A DNA stretch of 64,000 nucleotides, taken from the NCBI GenBank assembly GCA_020446425.1, contig JAGRES010000008.1:1-64000 (forward strand), written 5' to 3'. Source of the DNA: Sphingobium sp. (GTDB taxonomy: Bacteria > Pseudomonadota > Alphaproteobacteria > Sphingomonadales > Sphingomonadaceae). Below are positions 27,378 to 36,891 of the stretch, in pieces. The translations under genes were made by a program, and so were the position numbers. The notes beneath the pieces were generated by a model, which saw only the letters and a list, made by a program, of their open reading frames with translations, was not told the DNA's origin and did not search any database. Each line of letters opens with the position of its first letter. The stretch's first letter is position 1.

Positions 27378-28739
27378 GTGAGCAGCGCACAGCCCAAAAG
27401 ACCACTGGCGGTGATCATATTGGCGGCGGGGCAGGGCACGCGCATGAAATCGGCGCTGCACAAGGTGCTGCATCCCATCGCCGGGCGGCCCATGCTGCTG
27501 CACTTGCTGGCCAGCGTCGAGGCCTTGTCACCGGAGCGTAAGGTCGTCGTCGTCGGTGCAGGGCGTGAACAGGTCGAGGCGGCTGTGGCGGGGCATAGCG
27601 TTTCCATCGCGGTGCAGGAGCAGCAGCTTGGCACCGGGCACGCGGTGGCGCAGGCGCATGATGCGCTGGCCGGTTTCGCGGGCGATGTGCTGATCCTCTA
27701 TGGTGATGTGCCGCTGGTTAGCACTGAAACCATGCAGTCGATGATTGACCGGCTTAATCGCGGCGACGAACCGCGCGCTGTTATACTCGGCTTCCGGCCG
27801 GATGACCCGCTCGCCTATGGCCGGATCATCGCCGACAGCCAGGGCGTGATCGCCAAAATGGTCGAATATAAGGACGCGACAGCGGAGGAACGTGCGGTCA
27901 CCCTGTGCAACAGCGGCCTTATGGCGGTTCGTTCGACAGACTTGTTCGTGCTGCTTGACAGCATCCACGACAACAACGCCGCCGGCGAATATTATCTGCC
28001 CGACATCGTGATGCTGCCCGGTGCGACCAGTGCGGTGATCGAAACCGACGCAGCTCAGGTTGCCGGCGTCAACAGCCGGATCGAGCTGGCGGCGGTGGAG
28101 GCCGCGTGGCAAGTGCAGCGTCGCACGCAGGCGATGGCCGATGGCGCTACGCTGGCCGCACCGGAAACCGTGTTTTTCAGCTATGATACGGTTCTGGGCC
28201 GCGATGTGGTGGTGGAGCCTAATGTGGTGTTTGGTCCCGGCGTTACGGTCGAAGACGACGTGACCATTCACGCCTTCTCGCATCTGGAGGGTGCGACCGT
28301 GCGCAAGGGTGCGGAAATCGGTCCCTATGCGCGTTTGCGTCCCGGTGCGGATATTGGCCCGAAAGCCAAGGTTGGCAATTTTGTCGAGATCAAGAAGGCG
28401 ACACTCGGCGAGGGCGCGAAGGCCAATCATCTCAGCTATATCGGCGATGCGTCAGTGGGCGCAGGTGCCAATATCGGCGCGGGCACGATCACCTGTAATT
28501 ATGACGGCTTCTTCAAATATCAGACCGAAATCGGCGCGGGTGCTTTCATTGGCTCGAACAGTGCGCTGGTCGCGCCGGTGAAGGTGGGCGATGGCGCCAT
28601 TGTTGGCGCGGGCAGCGTATTGACGCAGGATGTGTCCGGCGATGCGCTGGCGCTGGTGCGCGCGCCGCAACAGGAAAAAGCAGGCTGGGCGAAGCGCTTC
28701 CGCGAAATCATGACGGCAAAGAAAAAGGCGGCGAAATAA
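27378..28739 (+). CDS. glmU: Bifunctional GlmU: glucosamine-1-phosphate acetyltransferase / GlcNAc-1-phosphate uridylyltransferase
   Basis: GlmU makes UDP-GlcNAc for peptidoglycan and LPS. The 453-residue protein has the N-terminal uridylyltransferase signature ILAAGQGTRMKSALHKVLH, the LYGDVPLV metal site and the C-terminal left-handed beta-helix (VEPNVVFGPGVTVEDDVTIH; GPYARLRPGADIGPKAKVGNF) with the acetyltransferase histidine in ANHLSYIGDA. The GTG at 27378 gives the standard N terminus and length; ATG codons farther upstream (frame open to 27018) lie opposite gph. glmS follows after one base. Confidence 0.95.
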   Translation: MSSAQPKRPLAVIILAAGQGTRMKSALHKVLHPIAGRPMLLHLLASVEALSPERKVVVVGAGREQVEAAVAGHSVSIAVQEQQLGTGHAVAQAHDALAGFAGDVLILYGDVPLVSTETMQSMIDRLNRGDEPRAVILGFRPDDPLAYGRIIADSQGVIAKMVEYKDATAEERAVTLCNSGLMAVRSTDLFVLLDSIHDNNAAGEYYLPDIVMLPGATSAVIETDAAQVAGVNSRIELAAVEAAWQVQRRTQAMADGATLAAPETVFFSYDTVLGRDVVVEPNVVFGPGVTVEDDVTIHAFSHLEGATVRKGAEIGPYARLRPGADIGPKAKVGNFVEIKKATLGEGAKANHLSYIGDASVGAGANIGAGTITCNYDGFFKYQTEIGAGAFIGSNSALVAPVKVGDGAIVGAGSVLTQDVSGDALALVRAPQQEKAGWAKRFREIMTAKKKAAK

Positions 28740-28740
28740 G

Positions 28741-30564
28741 ATGTGCGGCATTATCGGCATTGTGGGCAAGGAAGATGTCGCGGAGCGCCTGCTCGATGGC
28801 CTGAAGCGCCTCGAATATCGCGGATATGACAGCGCGGGCATAGCCACCATCCATGACGGCGCAATCGAGCGCCGTCGCGCAGAGGGCAAGCTCATCAACC
28901 TATCCAGAGAGCTGCGCGATGAGCCGTTGCCCGGAATGACTGGAATCGCCCATACCCGCTGGGCTACCCACGGCGCGCCAACCACCAGCAATGCGCATCC
29001 GCATGCGACTGAGGAAGTGGCGCTGGTCCACAATGGCATTATCGAGAATTTCAAGCCACTGCGTGAAGAGCTGCTCGCCAAGGGGCGGCATTTCGACAGC
29101 GAGACCGATACCGAGGTCGTTGCTCATATGGTCAGCGACCTGGTGGAGCAGGGCGCATCGCCGCAGGATGCGGTGGCCAAGGTGCTGCCACGGCTGCACG
29201 GCGCCTTTGCGCTGGCCATATTGTTTCGCAAGCATCCCGGCTTATTGATCGGTGCACGGCTCGGTTCGCCGCTGGTTGTCGGCTATGGTGACCGGGAGAC
29301 CTATCTGGGGTCCGATGCGCTTGCGCTTGCGCCGCTGACACAGCGCATTGCCTATCTGGAGGAGGGCGATTGGGTCGTCATCACGCGGGATGGCGCACAA
29401 ATCTATGACAGCGATAATAACCCCGTCGAGCGGCCGATCACCATTTCAGGCGTATCCGGCGCGCTGATCGACAAGGGCAATCATCGCCACTTCATGCAGA
29501 AGGAAATATACGAGCAGCCGGTCGTGGTCGCTCAGACGCTGCGTTCCTATCTGCGCCGGATTGAAAATCAGGTGTCCCTGCCCGACATGAATTTCGATCT
29601 TGGCGGTGTGAAGCGCGTTACCATCGTCGCTTGTGGCACCAGCTATTATGCCGGGCTTGTCGCGAAATACTGGTTCGAGAAATTCGCGCGCATCCCGGTC
29701 GATATAGATGTCGCCAGCGAGTTCCGCTATCGCGACCCTGTGCTGGAAGAGGGTGGACTGGCGCTGTTCATCAGCCAGTCGGGCGAGACCGCCGATACGC
29801 TGGCAGCGCTGCGCCATGCGCGCGAGCAAAAGCAGATCATTGCCGTTGTCGTCAATGTGCCGACCAGCTCGATGGCGCGCGAGGCGGACCTGCTGCTCCC
29901 CACCCATGCTGGGCCGGAGATAGGGGTGGCGTCGACCAAGGCGTTCACCTGCCAGCTGGCGGTGCTGGCGGCGCTGGCGGCCAATCTGGCGCGTGCCAAT
30001 GGGCGTCTCAGTCCCGAAGAAGAAGCGGAGATCGTGTGGCACCTCTCCGAAGCGCCTGCCGCCATGAACCAGGCGCTGGCGCATGATGCCGAGATTGAGG
30101 CGATGGCGCACTTGATCGCGCCCGCCCGCGATGTGCTTTATCTGGGACGCGGTCCGGATTATCCGATGGCGCTGGAAGGCGCGCTCAAGCTCAAGGAAAT
30201 CAGTTATATTCATGCCGAAGGCTATGCCGCTGGCGAGATGAAGCATGGCCCCATTGCCCTGATCGACGATGCAGTGCCGGTGATCGTCATCGCGCCGTCC
30301 GGCCCGCTGTTCGAGAAAACAGTCTCCAACATGCAGGAAGTGCAGGCGCGCGGCGGCAAGGTCGTGCTGATCTCGGACGCGGAGGGCATTGCCCAGGCGG
30401 GCGAGGGATGCATGGCGACTATCGAGATGCCAAAAGTCCATCCGCTCATCGCGCCGCTGGTCTATGCCGTTCCGGTGCAATTGCTCGCATACCATGTCGC
30501 GGTGGCGAAGGGCACGGACGTCGACCAGCCGCGCAACCTCGCCAAGTCGGTGACGGTGGAATGA
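28741..30564 (+). CDS. glmS: Glutamine-fructose-6-phosphate aminotransferase
   Basis: GlmS forms glucosamine-6-phosphate, the entry to UDP-GlcNAc synthesis. The 607-residue enzyme begins MCGIIGIVG, with the nucleophilic Cys2 of the glutaminase domain, and includes HTRWATHGAPTTSNAHPH. Two SIS isomerase domains follow (VACGTSYYAGL; FISQSGETADTLAALR; DVLYLGRG), with the C-terminal DQPRNLAKSVTVE. It is adjacent to glmU, so both halves of the pathway are co-expressed. Confidence 0.97.
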   Translation: MCGIIGIVGKEDVAERLLDGLKRLEYRGYDSAGIATIHDGAIERRRAEGKLINLSRELRDEPLPGMTGIAHTRWATHGAPTTSNAHPHATEEVALVHNGIIENFKPLREELLAKGRHFDSETDTEVVAHMVSDLVEQGASPQDAVAKVLPRLHGAFALAILFRKHPGLLIGARLGSPLVVGYGDRETYLGSDALALAPLTQRIAYLEEGDWVVITRDGAQIYDSDNNPVERPITISGVSGALIDKGNHRHFMQKEIYEQPVVVAQTLRSYLRRIENQVSLPDMNFDLGGVKRVTIVACGTSYYAGLVAKYWFEKFARIPVDIDVASEFRYRDPVLEEGGLALFISQSGETADTLAALRHAREQKQIIAVVVNVPTSSMAREADLLLPTHAGPEIGVASTKAFTCQLAVLAALAANLARANGRLSPEEEAEIVWHLSEAPAAMNQALAHDAEIEAMAHLIAPARDVLYLGRGPDYPMALEGALKLKEISYIHAEGYAAGEMKHGPIALIDDAVPVIVIAPSGPLFEKTVSNMQEVQARGGKVVLISDAEGIAQAGEGCMATIEMPKVHPLIAPLVYAVPVQLLAYHVAVAKGTDVDQPRNLAKSVTVE

Positions 30565-30605
30565 CCGGCTTTTGTTACAGGCAGGAATTAGCCGGGTAGT
30601 TGGGA

Positions 30606-31580
30606 ATGAGCGAAAGCATCAGGGATGAAATCGAATCTCACAAATGGTTTCACGCCATTGAGTTGGGAGAGGGGTTATCTACACAGGGGCGTTTCCCACC
30701 GTCGCGGCCATCCAACTATACATTATATGGCTCTCTTGCCTTTTTAGAGCATATGGACACGTCCCGAGCCGTATGCATGGACATGGGTACGATGGATGGG
30801 CTGATCGCTTTTACTTTGGACAGGAAGGGAAGCGCTAAAGTTGTTGCTACGGATATCGCACCACGCGCTTCATTCGAGCTGGCCAATAATGTGCTGAAAT
30901 CCCGGGTCGAGTATCGCGTTCCTGTGAATGTTGCGGAACTACATAAAAATGAAATGCCTGAATTTGACCTGATCGTTTTTAGCGGGATTCTCTATCATAT
31001 ATTCGATCCGCTCTCGGCCCTTGTCGCCCTACGCAAGAACATCAAGAATAATGGCTATCTTCTGCTGGAGACCCAATATTTTTATGATGAGAATAAGGCG
31101 GTGCTTTCATACAGCCCGATGGACCCGAAGCGTGGCAGCATCCATGCAAATACATTTTTCCAGCCAAGCTTCAGCGCACTGACCGGTATGCTGGAAACCG
31201 CTTGTTTTCAGGTGATTTCCACAATTTCTATCGATAGTCGCATCACCGTCCTCGCTCAGGCCAAGAGACCAAAAGACATTAAGCCGAGCAGTGCAATGGT
31301 GAAGGCTGTGTTGTCACGGTACAGAAGGTACGAAAATTACAAAGAAAGCATCGACTATCAAAGGCTTGATCGCTCCAGTGTCGATACGGATATCAGCTAT
31401 GTTGGGCCTGGTGGGCATTTCTATATTTTCAGCGGGATGTTCAAGACGCCCAATACCTTGCAACCTGTCTGGCGTGGTTCGTTTCGTCAGAAAACCAGAG
31501 AGTTCGTGAAAAACCTCAGCTTCTATCTGAAAACCTGTATTTGCCGTAGAGGGGTGGTCCCGGTCTGGAAAAATAGGTAA
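30606..31580 (+). CDS. SAM-dependent methyltransferase, CmoB/DUF1698-like
   Basis: This is a 324-residue class I methyltransferase. The SAM site begins VCMDMGTMDGLIAF with the acidic VVATDIAP after it, and the FDLIVFSGILYHIFDP motif is like the DUF1698/CmoB group. The C-terminal third is basic and unconserved to my eye. It is clearly less GC-rich than its neighbours, with many AT-ending codons, which suggests transfer. The ATG at 30606 is preferred over a TTG at 30600; no strong ribosome site is visible. The substrate is unknown; CmoB identity (carboxymethylation of tRNA) is not claimed because the gene context differs. Confidence 0.75.
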   Translation: MSESIRDEIESHKWFHAIELGEGLSTQGRFPPSRPSNYTLYGSLAFLEHMDTSRAVCMDMGTMDGLIAFTLDRKGSAKVVATDIAPRASFELANNVLKSRVEYRVPVNVAELHKNEMPEFDLIVFSGILYHIFDPLSALVALRKNIKNNGYLLLETQYFYDENKAVLSYSPMDPKRGSIHANTFFQPSFSALTGMLETACFQVISTISIDSRITVLAQAKRPKDIKPSSAMVKAVLSRYRRYENYKESIDYQRLDRSSVDTDISYVGPGGHFYIFSGMFKTPNTLQPVWRGSFRQKTREFVKNLSFYLKTCICRRGVVPVWKNR

Positions 31581-31726
31581 AACCGGCGAAGCGAACAGTT
31601 GCAATTCGCTGGCGCCATCGGAACTTGGTGAACGCGTGTACGTTAGATGATCGCTAGCCCGGCATGGGATGATGATTATCGCTGCATTGCAAAATTGTGC
31701 TTGCAATGGACAGCCGATGCGGCACT

Positions 31727-33181
31727 ATGTTGCAACGCACAAATTGCGTAGGGGAAGGAGCTAGGTCAGGCTTGCCGTTCTACGAAATGCTGGATGCGGA
31801 CGGTTCGATCCGCGATTGCTATGCCCAGGTTCAACGCTGGGTGGATGACACCGGTATTGCAGGTCTCAACCGCCGCCTTGAGGAAGCCGAGGCGATTTTC
31901 CGCAGAATTGGCATCACGTTCGCTGTGTACGGCGAGGGTGGTGATCCCGAGAGGCTCATACCGTTCGATTTGCTGCCGCGTATTTTTACCGCGGCGGAGT
32001 GGCGGACGCTGGACAAGGGCATCAAGCAGCGCGCTCAGGCGTTGAACGCCTTCTTGCACGATGTGTATCATCGCGGTGAGATTATTCGCGCAGGCATCAT
32101 GCCGGGCGAAATCGTCTACCGGAACAGTGCTTACAAGCCGGAGATGGCGAATTTTACACCGCCGGGCCGGGTATACAGCCATATCGTTGGCATCGACATT
32201 GTACGTACGGGGCCTCGCAGCTTTGAGGTTCTGGAGGATAATTGCCGCACGCCGTCCGGCGTATCCTATATGCTCGAAAACCGCGAAATCATGACACGCA
32301 TGTTCCCGGAGCTGTTTGCACAAGGGTTGGTTGCGCCGGTCGACGATTATCCCGACCAGTTGCTGGCTACGCTAAAAGAAGTGGCGCCGCCCGCCTGCAA
32401 AGGTGATCCGGTCGTGGTGGTGCTAACCCCCGGTTCGCTTAACAGCGCTTATTACGAACACAGTTTCCTGGCGGATCTGATGGGTGTGGAACTGGTCGAA
32501 CCCGTTGACCTTTTCGTGGATGAAGGCCGGGTCTGGATGAAAACGACCTTTGGCCCCAAGGTTGTCGACGTCATCTACCGCCGGATCGACGATGAATATA
32601 TCGACCCGCTTGCCTTTCGGCCTGACAGTTTGCTCGGCGTACCGGGCCTGTTTCATGCATATCGCAGTGGCGGTGTGACGCTCTGTTCGGCACCGGGCGC
32701 GGGCATCGCCGATGACAAGGCGGTGTATACCTATGTTCCGGACATGATCCGCTTCTATCTCAACGAAACGCCCATATTGTCGAACATCGAGACCTGGCAA
32801 TGCGCGAAGCCGGATGACTGCGCTTATGTTCTGGACAACTTGTCCGAGCTGGTGGTGAAGGAAGTTCACGGGTCAGGCGGCTATGGCATGTTGATCGGGC
32901 CCAAGTCGACCAAGGAGCAGATAGACGCCTATGCCGCGCGTATTCGCGCCGCGCCTGATGAGTTCATTGCCCAGCCGACGCTTGACCTGTCGACGGTGCC
33001 TACGCTTGGCCCCAGCAATGTCGTTGGACGTCACGCCGATTTCCGTCCTTTCTGCCTCGTCGGCAAGCAAATACGACTTGCTCCGGGCGGGCTGACACGT
33101 GTGGCGTTGACGGAAGGGTCTCTCGTGGTCAATTCAAGTCAGGGCGGCGGGGTCAAGGATAGCTGGGTGTTGCAGGAATGA
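31727..33181 (+). CDS. Circularly permuted ATP-grasp protein
   Basis: This is a 484-residue protein of the circularly permuted ATP-grasp family (a predicted amidoligase or peptide synthetase). Typical segments are EMLDADGSIRDCYAQVQRW, DNCRTPSGVSYMLENREIM, PGSLNSAYYEHSFLADLMG, DVIYRRIDDEYIDPLAF and the glycine-rich ATP loop VKEVHGSGGYGMLIGP. The start is uncertain: ATG 31727 is reported, but GGAAGGAG at 31753-31760 would suit a TTG at 31772, giving LPFYEML. It heads a four-gene cluster with alpha-E, transglutaminase and proteasome-like genes, a set noted for conserved co-occurrence but without a known product. Confidence 0.9.
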   Translation: MLQRTNCVGEGARSGLPFYEMLDADGSIRDCYAQVQRWVDDTGIAGLNRRLEEAEAIFRRIGITFAVYGEGGDPERLIPFDLLPRIFTAAEWRTLDKGIKQRAQALNAFLHDVYHRGEIIRAGIMPGEIVYRNSAYKPEMANFTPPGRVYSHIVGIDIVRTGPRSFEVLEDNCRTPSGVSYMLENREIMTRMFPELFAQGLVAPVDDYPDQLLATLKEVAPPACKGDPVVVVLTPGSLNSAYYEHSFLADLMGVELVEPVDLFVDEGRVWMKTTFGPKVVDVIYRRIDDEYIDPLAFRPDSLLGVPGLFHAYRSGGVTLCSAPGAGIADDKAVYTYVPDMIRFYLNETPILSNIETWQCAKPDDCAYVLDNLSELVVKEVHGSGGYGMLIGPKSTKEQIDAYAARIRAAPDEFIAQPTLDLSTVPTLGPSNVVGRHADFRPFCLVGKQIRLAPGGLTRVALTEGSLVVNSSQGGGVKDSWVLQE

Positions 33182-33185
33182 CGTC

Positions 33186-34121
33186 ATGCTGAGCCGGACC
33201 GCTGAAAATCTGTTCTGGATGGCGCGCTATATGGAGCGGGCGGAAGCCACTGCGCGCCTCATTTCCATGGGCCAGCGAATGGCGATCCTGCCCGGTGCCC
33301 ACAACCGTGACGAATGGCGTTCGGTCGTGCGCGTGACCGGATGCGAAGGGTTGTTCCCCAGCGATGCATTCATACGCGAAACCGATGTTGTCGAATGCCT
33401 GCTGCTGGATACGAACAATCCGTCATCGGTGCGGTCCTGCCTGTCCCGCGCCAGGGAGAATGGCAAATCGGTTCGAACGGCGCTGACGCAGGACATGTGG
33501 GAAGCCCTGAACGAGGGATGGCGCAAACTCGATAGCTATGATGTTGCCGATGCGCGGGCGCAGCTGCCCAGCCTGATCGACTGGGTGAAGACGCGTGCGA
33601 TGACTTTCCGGGGCGCGGCAGATGCCGGTCAATTGCGCAACGAGGGGCACGATTTTCTGCGAATTGGCGGCTCGCTGGAACGGGCGGAAATGACGCTGCG
33701 GTTGCTCGATGTGAAATATTATGTGCTGCTGCCGGAAACCGAGGTGGTTGGCGGTACACGCGATCATTATCAATGGGCGTCCGTGCTTTATGCCCTGTCG
33801 GGTAACCGAGCCTATCACCGTGTCTATGGGGGCGGCTATACGCCCTGGCAAATCACTGATTTCCTGATGCTTTCACCTTTATTTCCCCGCTCGGTCGGTT
33901 ATTGCTGGCGTCAGATTGCATATCGGCTGGTGCGATTGGGACTGGTCCACGACAATCGGGATACCGATTGCCATTCTACGATAACAACGATGGTACGCCG
34001 GTTGGAGGAAGTGGATAGCGGGGAGATATTCAGGATAGGACTGCATGAGATGGTGACCGAATGCCTGGCCCAGAACGCATTGTTGGGCAGCCAGATTGCG
34101 ACGGCATACCATTTCGATTGA
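33186..34121 (+). CDS. Alpha-E domain protein
   Basis: This 311-residue all-helical protein opens with MLSRTAENLFWMARYMERAEATARLI, the hallmark of the alpha-E family, and contains a second conserved block, DFLRIGGSLERAEMTLRLLDVKYY. Alpha-E proteins are encoded almost always next to circularly permuted ATP-grasp genes and are thought to act as their partner. It starts 4 bases after the ATP-grasp stop, which implies coupled expression. Active residues are not known. Confidence 0.92.
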   Translation: MLSRTAENLFWMARYMERAEATARLISMGQRMAILPGAHNRDEWRSVVRVTGCEGLFPSDAFIRETDVVECLLLDTNNPSSVRSCLSRARENGKSVRTALTQDMWEALNEGWRKLDSYDVADARAQLPSLIDWVKTRAMTFRGAADAGQLRNEGHDFLRIGGSLERAEMTLRLLDVKYYVLLPETEVVGGTRDHYQWASVLYALSGNRAYHRVYGGGYTPWQITDFLMLSPLFPRSVGYCWRQIAYRLVRLGLVHDNRDTDCHSTITTMVRRLEEVDSGEIFRIGLHEMVTECLAQNALLGSQIATAYHFD

Positions 34122-34132
34122 AGGCAAATGTT

Positions 34133-34990
34133 ATGAAACTCGTTGTTCGTCACCAGACGCTATATCGCTACGAAAGCGGTGGCAGCCGTGTGGCCATGCT
34201 TCTCAAGCTTATGCCCTCCGACAATGCTGGGCAGAAAATCATAGATTGGCAACTCACGGTCAACGATGAACCCGTGACGGATTTTGTCCGCAACGGGCAT
34301 GGCGATATGGAAAGCCTATGGGTGCGTCACGATCAGCTGGACAGCGCCACGATTATAGCCAGCGGCGTTGTTGAAACACGCGATAATGCCGGTGTTATCG
34401 CGGGCATGAAGTTTCAGCCCGACCCCAGGGTATATTTACGCGAGACACCGTTGACTAACGCATCAGATGCCATGTGCGAATTGGCTGACGACTTGGATGG
34501 AGACACCATGCTCGCGCGGTTGCACAATCTCTCGCAGGCCATCCGGGACAAGGTCGCATACCGGTCCGGCGCGACACAGGCCGAAACCCCTGCCGCAGAA
34601 GCATATGTTCAAGGCGCGGGTGTGTGCCAGGACCATGCCCAGATTTTTATCGCAATGGCACGGCACATTGGTGTGCCCTCACGCTATGTCAGCGGCTATC
34701 TGATGGCTGACTCGGAGGAGGGAGCCTTGCATGAGACACATGCCTGGGCCGAGAGCTGGCTCGATAATCTCGGTTGGGTGGGGTTCGATGTTTCCAACGG
34801 TGTGTGTGTCACGGATCATTATATTCGCCTGGCCTGTGGGCTGGACGCTCATGACGCCGCGCCGGTCAGAGGAACGGCGCTGGCCAGTGGTTCTGTCACT
34901 GTCGATGCCGATGTACGTATAGACATGCTTGAGGACGATTCCGGTGAGAGTGGAATTGTTGAATTGCGCCAACAGCAACAACAGCAATGA
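34133..34990 (+). CDS. Transglutaminase-like protease family protein
   Basis: This 285-residue protein has the bacterial transglutaminase N-terminal domain (MKLVVRHQTLYRYESGG) and the catalytic triad: C165 in GAGVCQDHAQIF, His in HETHAWAESWL, and Asp in VGFDVSNGV. Such enzymes in bacteria usually cleave or exchange peptide bonds. The C terminus is a run of glutamines. It follows the alpha-E gene by 11 bases; an upstream open frame overlapping alpha-E is ignored because ATG 34133 gives the conserved N terminus. Confidence 0.92.
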   Translation: MKLVVRHQTLYRYESGGSRVAMLLKLMPSDNAGQKIIDWQLTVNDEPVTDFVRNGHGDMESLWVRHDQLDSATIIASGVVETRDNAGVIAGMKFQPDPRVYLRETPLTNASDAMCELADDLDGDTMLARLHNLSQAIRDKVAYRSGATQAETPAAEAYVQGAGVCQDHAQIFIAMARHIGVPSRYVSGYLMADSEEGALHETHAWAESWLDNLGWVGFDVSNGVCVTDHYIRLACGLDAHDAAPVRGTALASGSVTVDADVRIDMLEDDSGESGIVELRQQQQQQ

Positions 34991-35065
34991 GATTGCGCGC
35001 CGGAGGAAACTGGTGAATAGAGATCAGGCGTTTGGGGGCATGGTCCTGACATTGAAAGAAAAACA

Positions 35066-35803
35066 ATGACATATTGCGTGGCTGTACGGGTCGATAGGGG
35101 ACTCGTTCTGCTTTCTGATACGCGGACTAGCGCCGGGGTCGATAATATCGGGCGTTTCCGCAAAACCTTTACATATGAAAACCCCGGTGACCGGGCGATT
35201 GCCCTGATGTGTTCGGGCAATCTTTCCATTACCCAGGAAGTGCGCACGTCGCTGTCGCGGGCAATCAAGGAGAGCCAGGCCGATCCTGAAATCGAGACAT
35301 TGCTGAATTGCGCAACGATGCACCGCGCCGCGCAAATTGTGGGCGATGCCATGGCCTCAGTGCAGCAACGCTATCGCTCGACGATAGAGATGCAGGGCTC
35401 GGCCGCGGATGCTACCCTGTTGCTTGCCGGTCAGCGCAAGGGTGGCAAGCCGCGCTTATATATGATCTATTCCGCCGGTAATTTTATTGAGGCTACCGCC
35501 GACAATCCCTTCTTCCAGATCGGTGAGCATAAATATGGCAAGCCGATATTGGACCGCATCATTACTCCAGAGACTACGCTCGAGCGCGCGGCGAAGGCAG
35601 CATGTGTTTCCATGGACTCGACGATTCGCTCGAATCTCTCGGTCGGCATGCCACTGGACCTGACCGTCATTGAAAAAGATGCATATAGTTTCCGTATGCG
35701 CCGCCGTATCGAGGCTGATGACGATGAGTTTTTGAGCATATCGGAAAGCTGGTCGGCGGCGCTCAGGCGCGGTTTCGAGGATCTGCCTACCATCCTCGAT
35801 TGA
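35066..35803 (+). CDS. Proteasome-type protease (Anbu family)
   Basis: This 245-residue protein starts MTYCVAVRVDRGLVLLSDTRTSAGVDN, the beta-subunit-like Anbu family, with Thr2 (after Met removal) as candidate N-terminal nucleophile and D18, R20 and a later Lys (FRKTFTYEN) near the active site. Anbu proteins assemble into open helical or ring-like particles. It is the fourth gene of the ATP-grasp, alpha-E, transglutaminase cluster, 75 bases after the third. The substrate is unknown; peptides made by the ATP-grasp enzyme are plausible. Confidence 0.9.
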   Translation: MTYCVAVRVDRGLVLLSDTRTSAGVDNIGRFRKTFTYENPGDRAIALMCSGNLSITQEVRTSLSRAIKESQADPEIETLLNCATMHRAAQIVGDAMASVQQRYRSTIEMQGSAADATLLLAGQRKGGKPRLYMIYSAGNFIEATADNPFFQIGEHKYGKPILDRIITPETTLERAAKAACVSMDSTIRSNLSVGMPLDLTVIEKDAYSFRMRRRIEADDDEFLSISESWSAALRRGFEDLPTILD

Positions 35804-35915
35804 TCAACCTTTCAAAGGCCAAACAATTTCTTGAACCCATAGCCTCTTGCTTCGGGCGGATGGCGGCTTATGTGCATCGGGTGAAAATGATGACCGATTT
35901 TGCAAAGGCACAGAT

Positions 35916-36881
35916 ATGACCAGCCCGAAACACACTCGCATGCTGATACTCGGTTCGGGGCCAGCGGGGCTTTCCGCCGCGATCTACGGCGCACGGGCTG
36001 GATTGAAGCCTGTTGTCGTGCAAGGCATGCAACCGGGCGGGCAGCTCACCATTACCACCGATGTCGAAAATTACCCCGGCTTCCGCGATGTGATTCAGGG
36101 GCCATGGCTGATGCAGGAAATGCAGGCGCAGGCGGAACATGTCGGTGCCGAGATGATATGGGACCAGATTGTCGATGTGGACCTTTCCCAACGGCCCTTC
36201 CGCCTCACGGGTGATGGTGGGAGCCAATATACCGCAGATACGGTGGTGATCTGCACTGGCGCGCAGGCCAAATGGCTCGGCACTGAAGGCGAACAAGAGT
36301 TATCGGGCAAGGGGGTTTCCGCCTGTGCCACCTGCGATGGATTCTTCTATCGCGGCAAGAAGGTGGTCGTGATCGGCGGGGGCAATACCGCCGTTGAAGA
36401 GGCGCTCTATCTCACCAACCATAGTGATGACGTCACCCTTATTCACCGCCGTGACTCGCTGCGCTCGGAAAAGATTTTGCAGGATCGCCTGCTCTCTCAC
36501 CCCAAAATCAAGGTGCTCTGGAACAAGCAGGTGGAGCGCTTTGTCGGCGGTGGAGACCCTGAAGGGCTGGTAGGCGTCGATCTGGTCGATACCGTGACCG
36601 GCGATAAATCGCATGAACCTACCGATGGCGCTTTCGTTGCGATCGGCCACAAACCATCGACCGAATTGTTCGATGGCAAGATGACGCTTGATGGCGGATA
36701 TCTTGTTGTCGAGAAGGGGACGTCGAAAACCGAGATACCCGGCGTGTTCGCTGCTGGTGACGTGACCGACAAGGTCTATCGTCAGGCGGTGACGGCGGCG
36801 GGCATGGGGTGCATGGCCGCGCTCGATGTCGAAAAATTTCTCGCTGACAGCGATTACGAAGCGTCGAAAGCCGCTTATTGA
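35916..36881 (+). CDS. trxB: Thioredoxin reductase
   Basis: TrxB is a 321-residue FAD/NADPH disulfide reductase that reduces thioredoxin. The FAD site is LILGSGPAGLSAAIYGARAG, the redox pair is C137/C140 in SACATCDGFFYRG, the NADPH site is VVIGGGNTAVEEALYL, and the C-terminal FAD contact is GVFAAGDVTDKVYRQAVTAAGMG. The ATG at 35916 gives the usual N terminus; the open frame from 35847 is longer but unconserved. It converges on the ACP gene with 10 bases between stops. Confidence 0.96.
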   Translation: MTSPKHTRMLILGSGPAGLSAAIYGARAGLKPVVVQGMQPGGQLTITTDVENYPGFRDVIQGPWLMQEMQAQAEHVGAEMIWDQIVDVDLSQRPFRLTGDGGSQYTADTVVICTGAQAKWLGTEGEQELSGKGVSACATCDGFFYRGKKVVVIGGGNTAVEEALYLTNHSDDVTLIHRRDSLRSEKILQDRLLSHPKIKVLWNKQVERFVGGGDPEGLVGVDLVDTVTGDKSHEPTDGAFVAIGHKPSTELFDGKMTLDGGYLVVEKGTSKTEIPGVFAAGDVTDKVYRQAVTAAGMGCMAALDVEKFLADSDYEASKAAY

Positions 36882-36891
36882 ACCGCGCGTC

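Noticed and set aside
29446-30495. 349-codon open frame antisense to glmS
   Set aside because: Shadow frame; composition and lack of motifs are typical of antisense to GC-rich genes.
30606-31580. Methyltransferase as true CmoB (tRNA cmo5U synthesis)
   Set aside because: The resemblance is to the DUF1698 fold only; cmoA is not adjacent and the C-terminal part differs.
34961-34990. CAG/CAA run at the end of the transglutaminase gene as a regulatory repeat
   Set aside because: It is a short in-frame glutamine run at the C terminus; no repeat beyond the coding end was seen.
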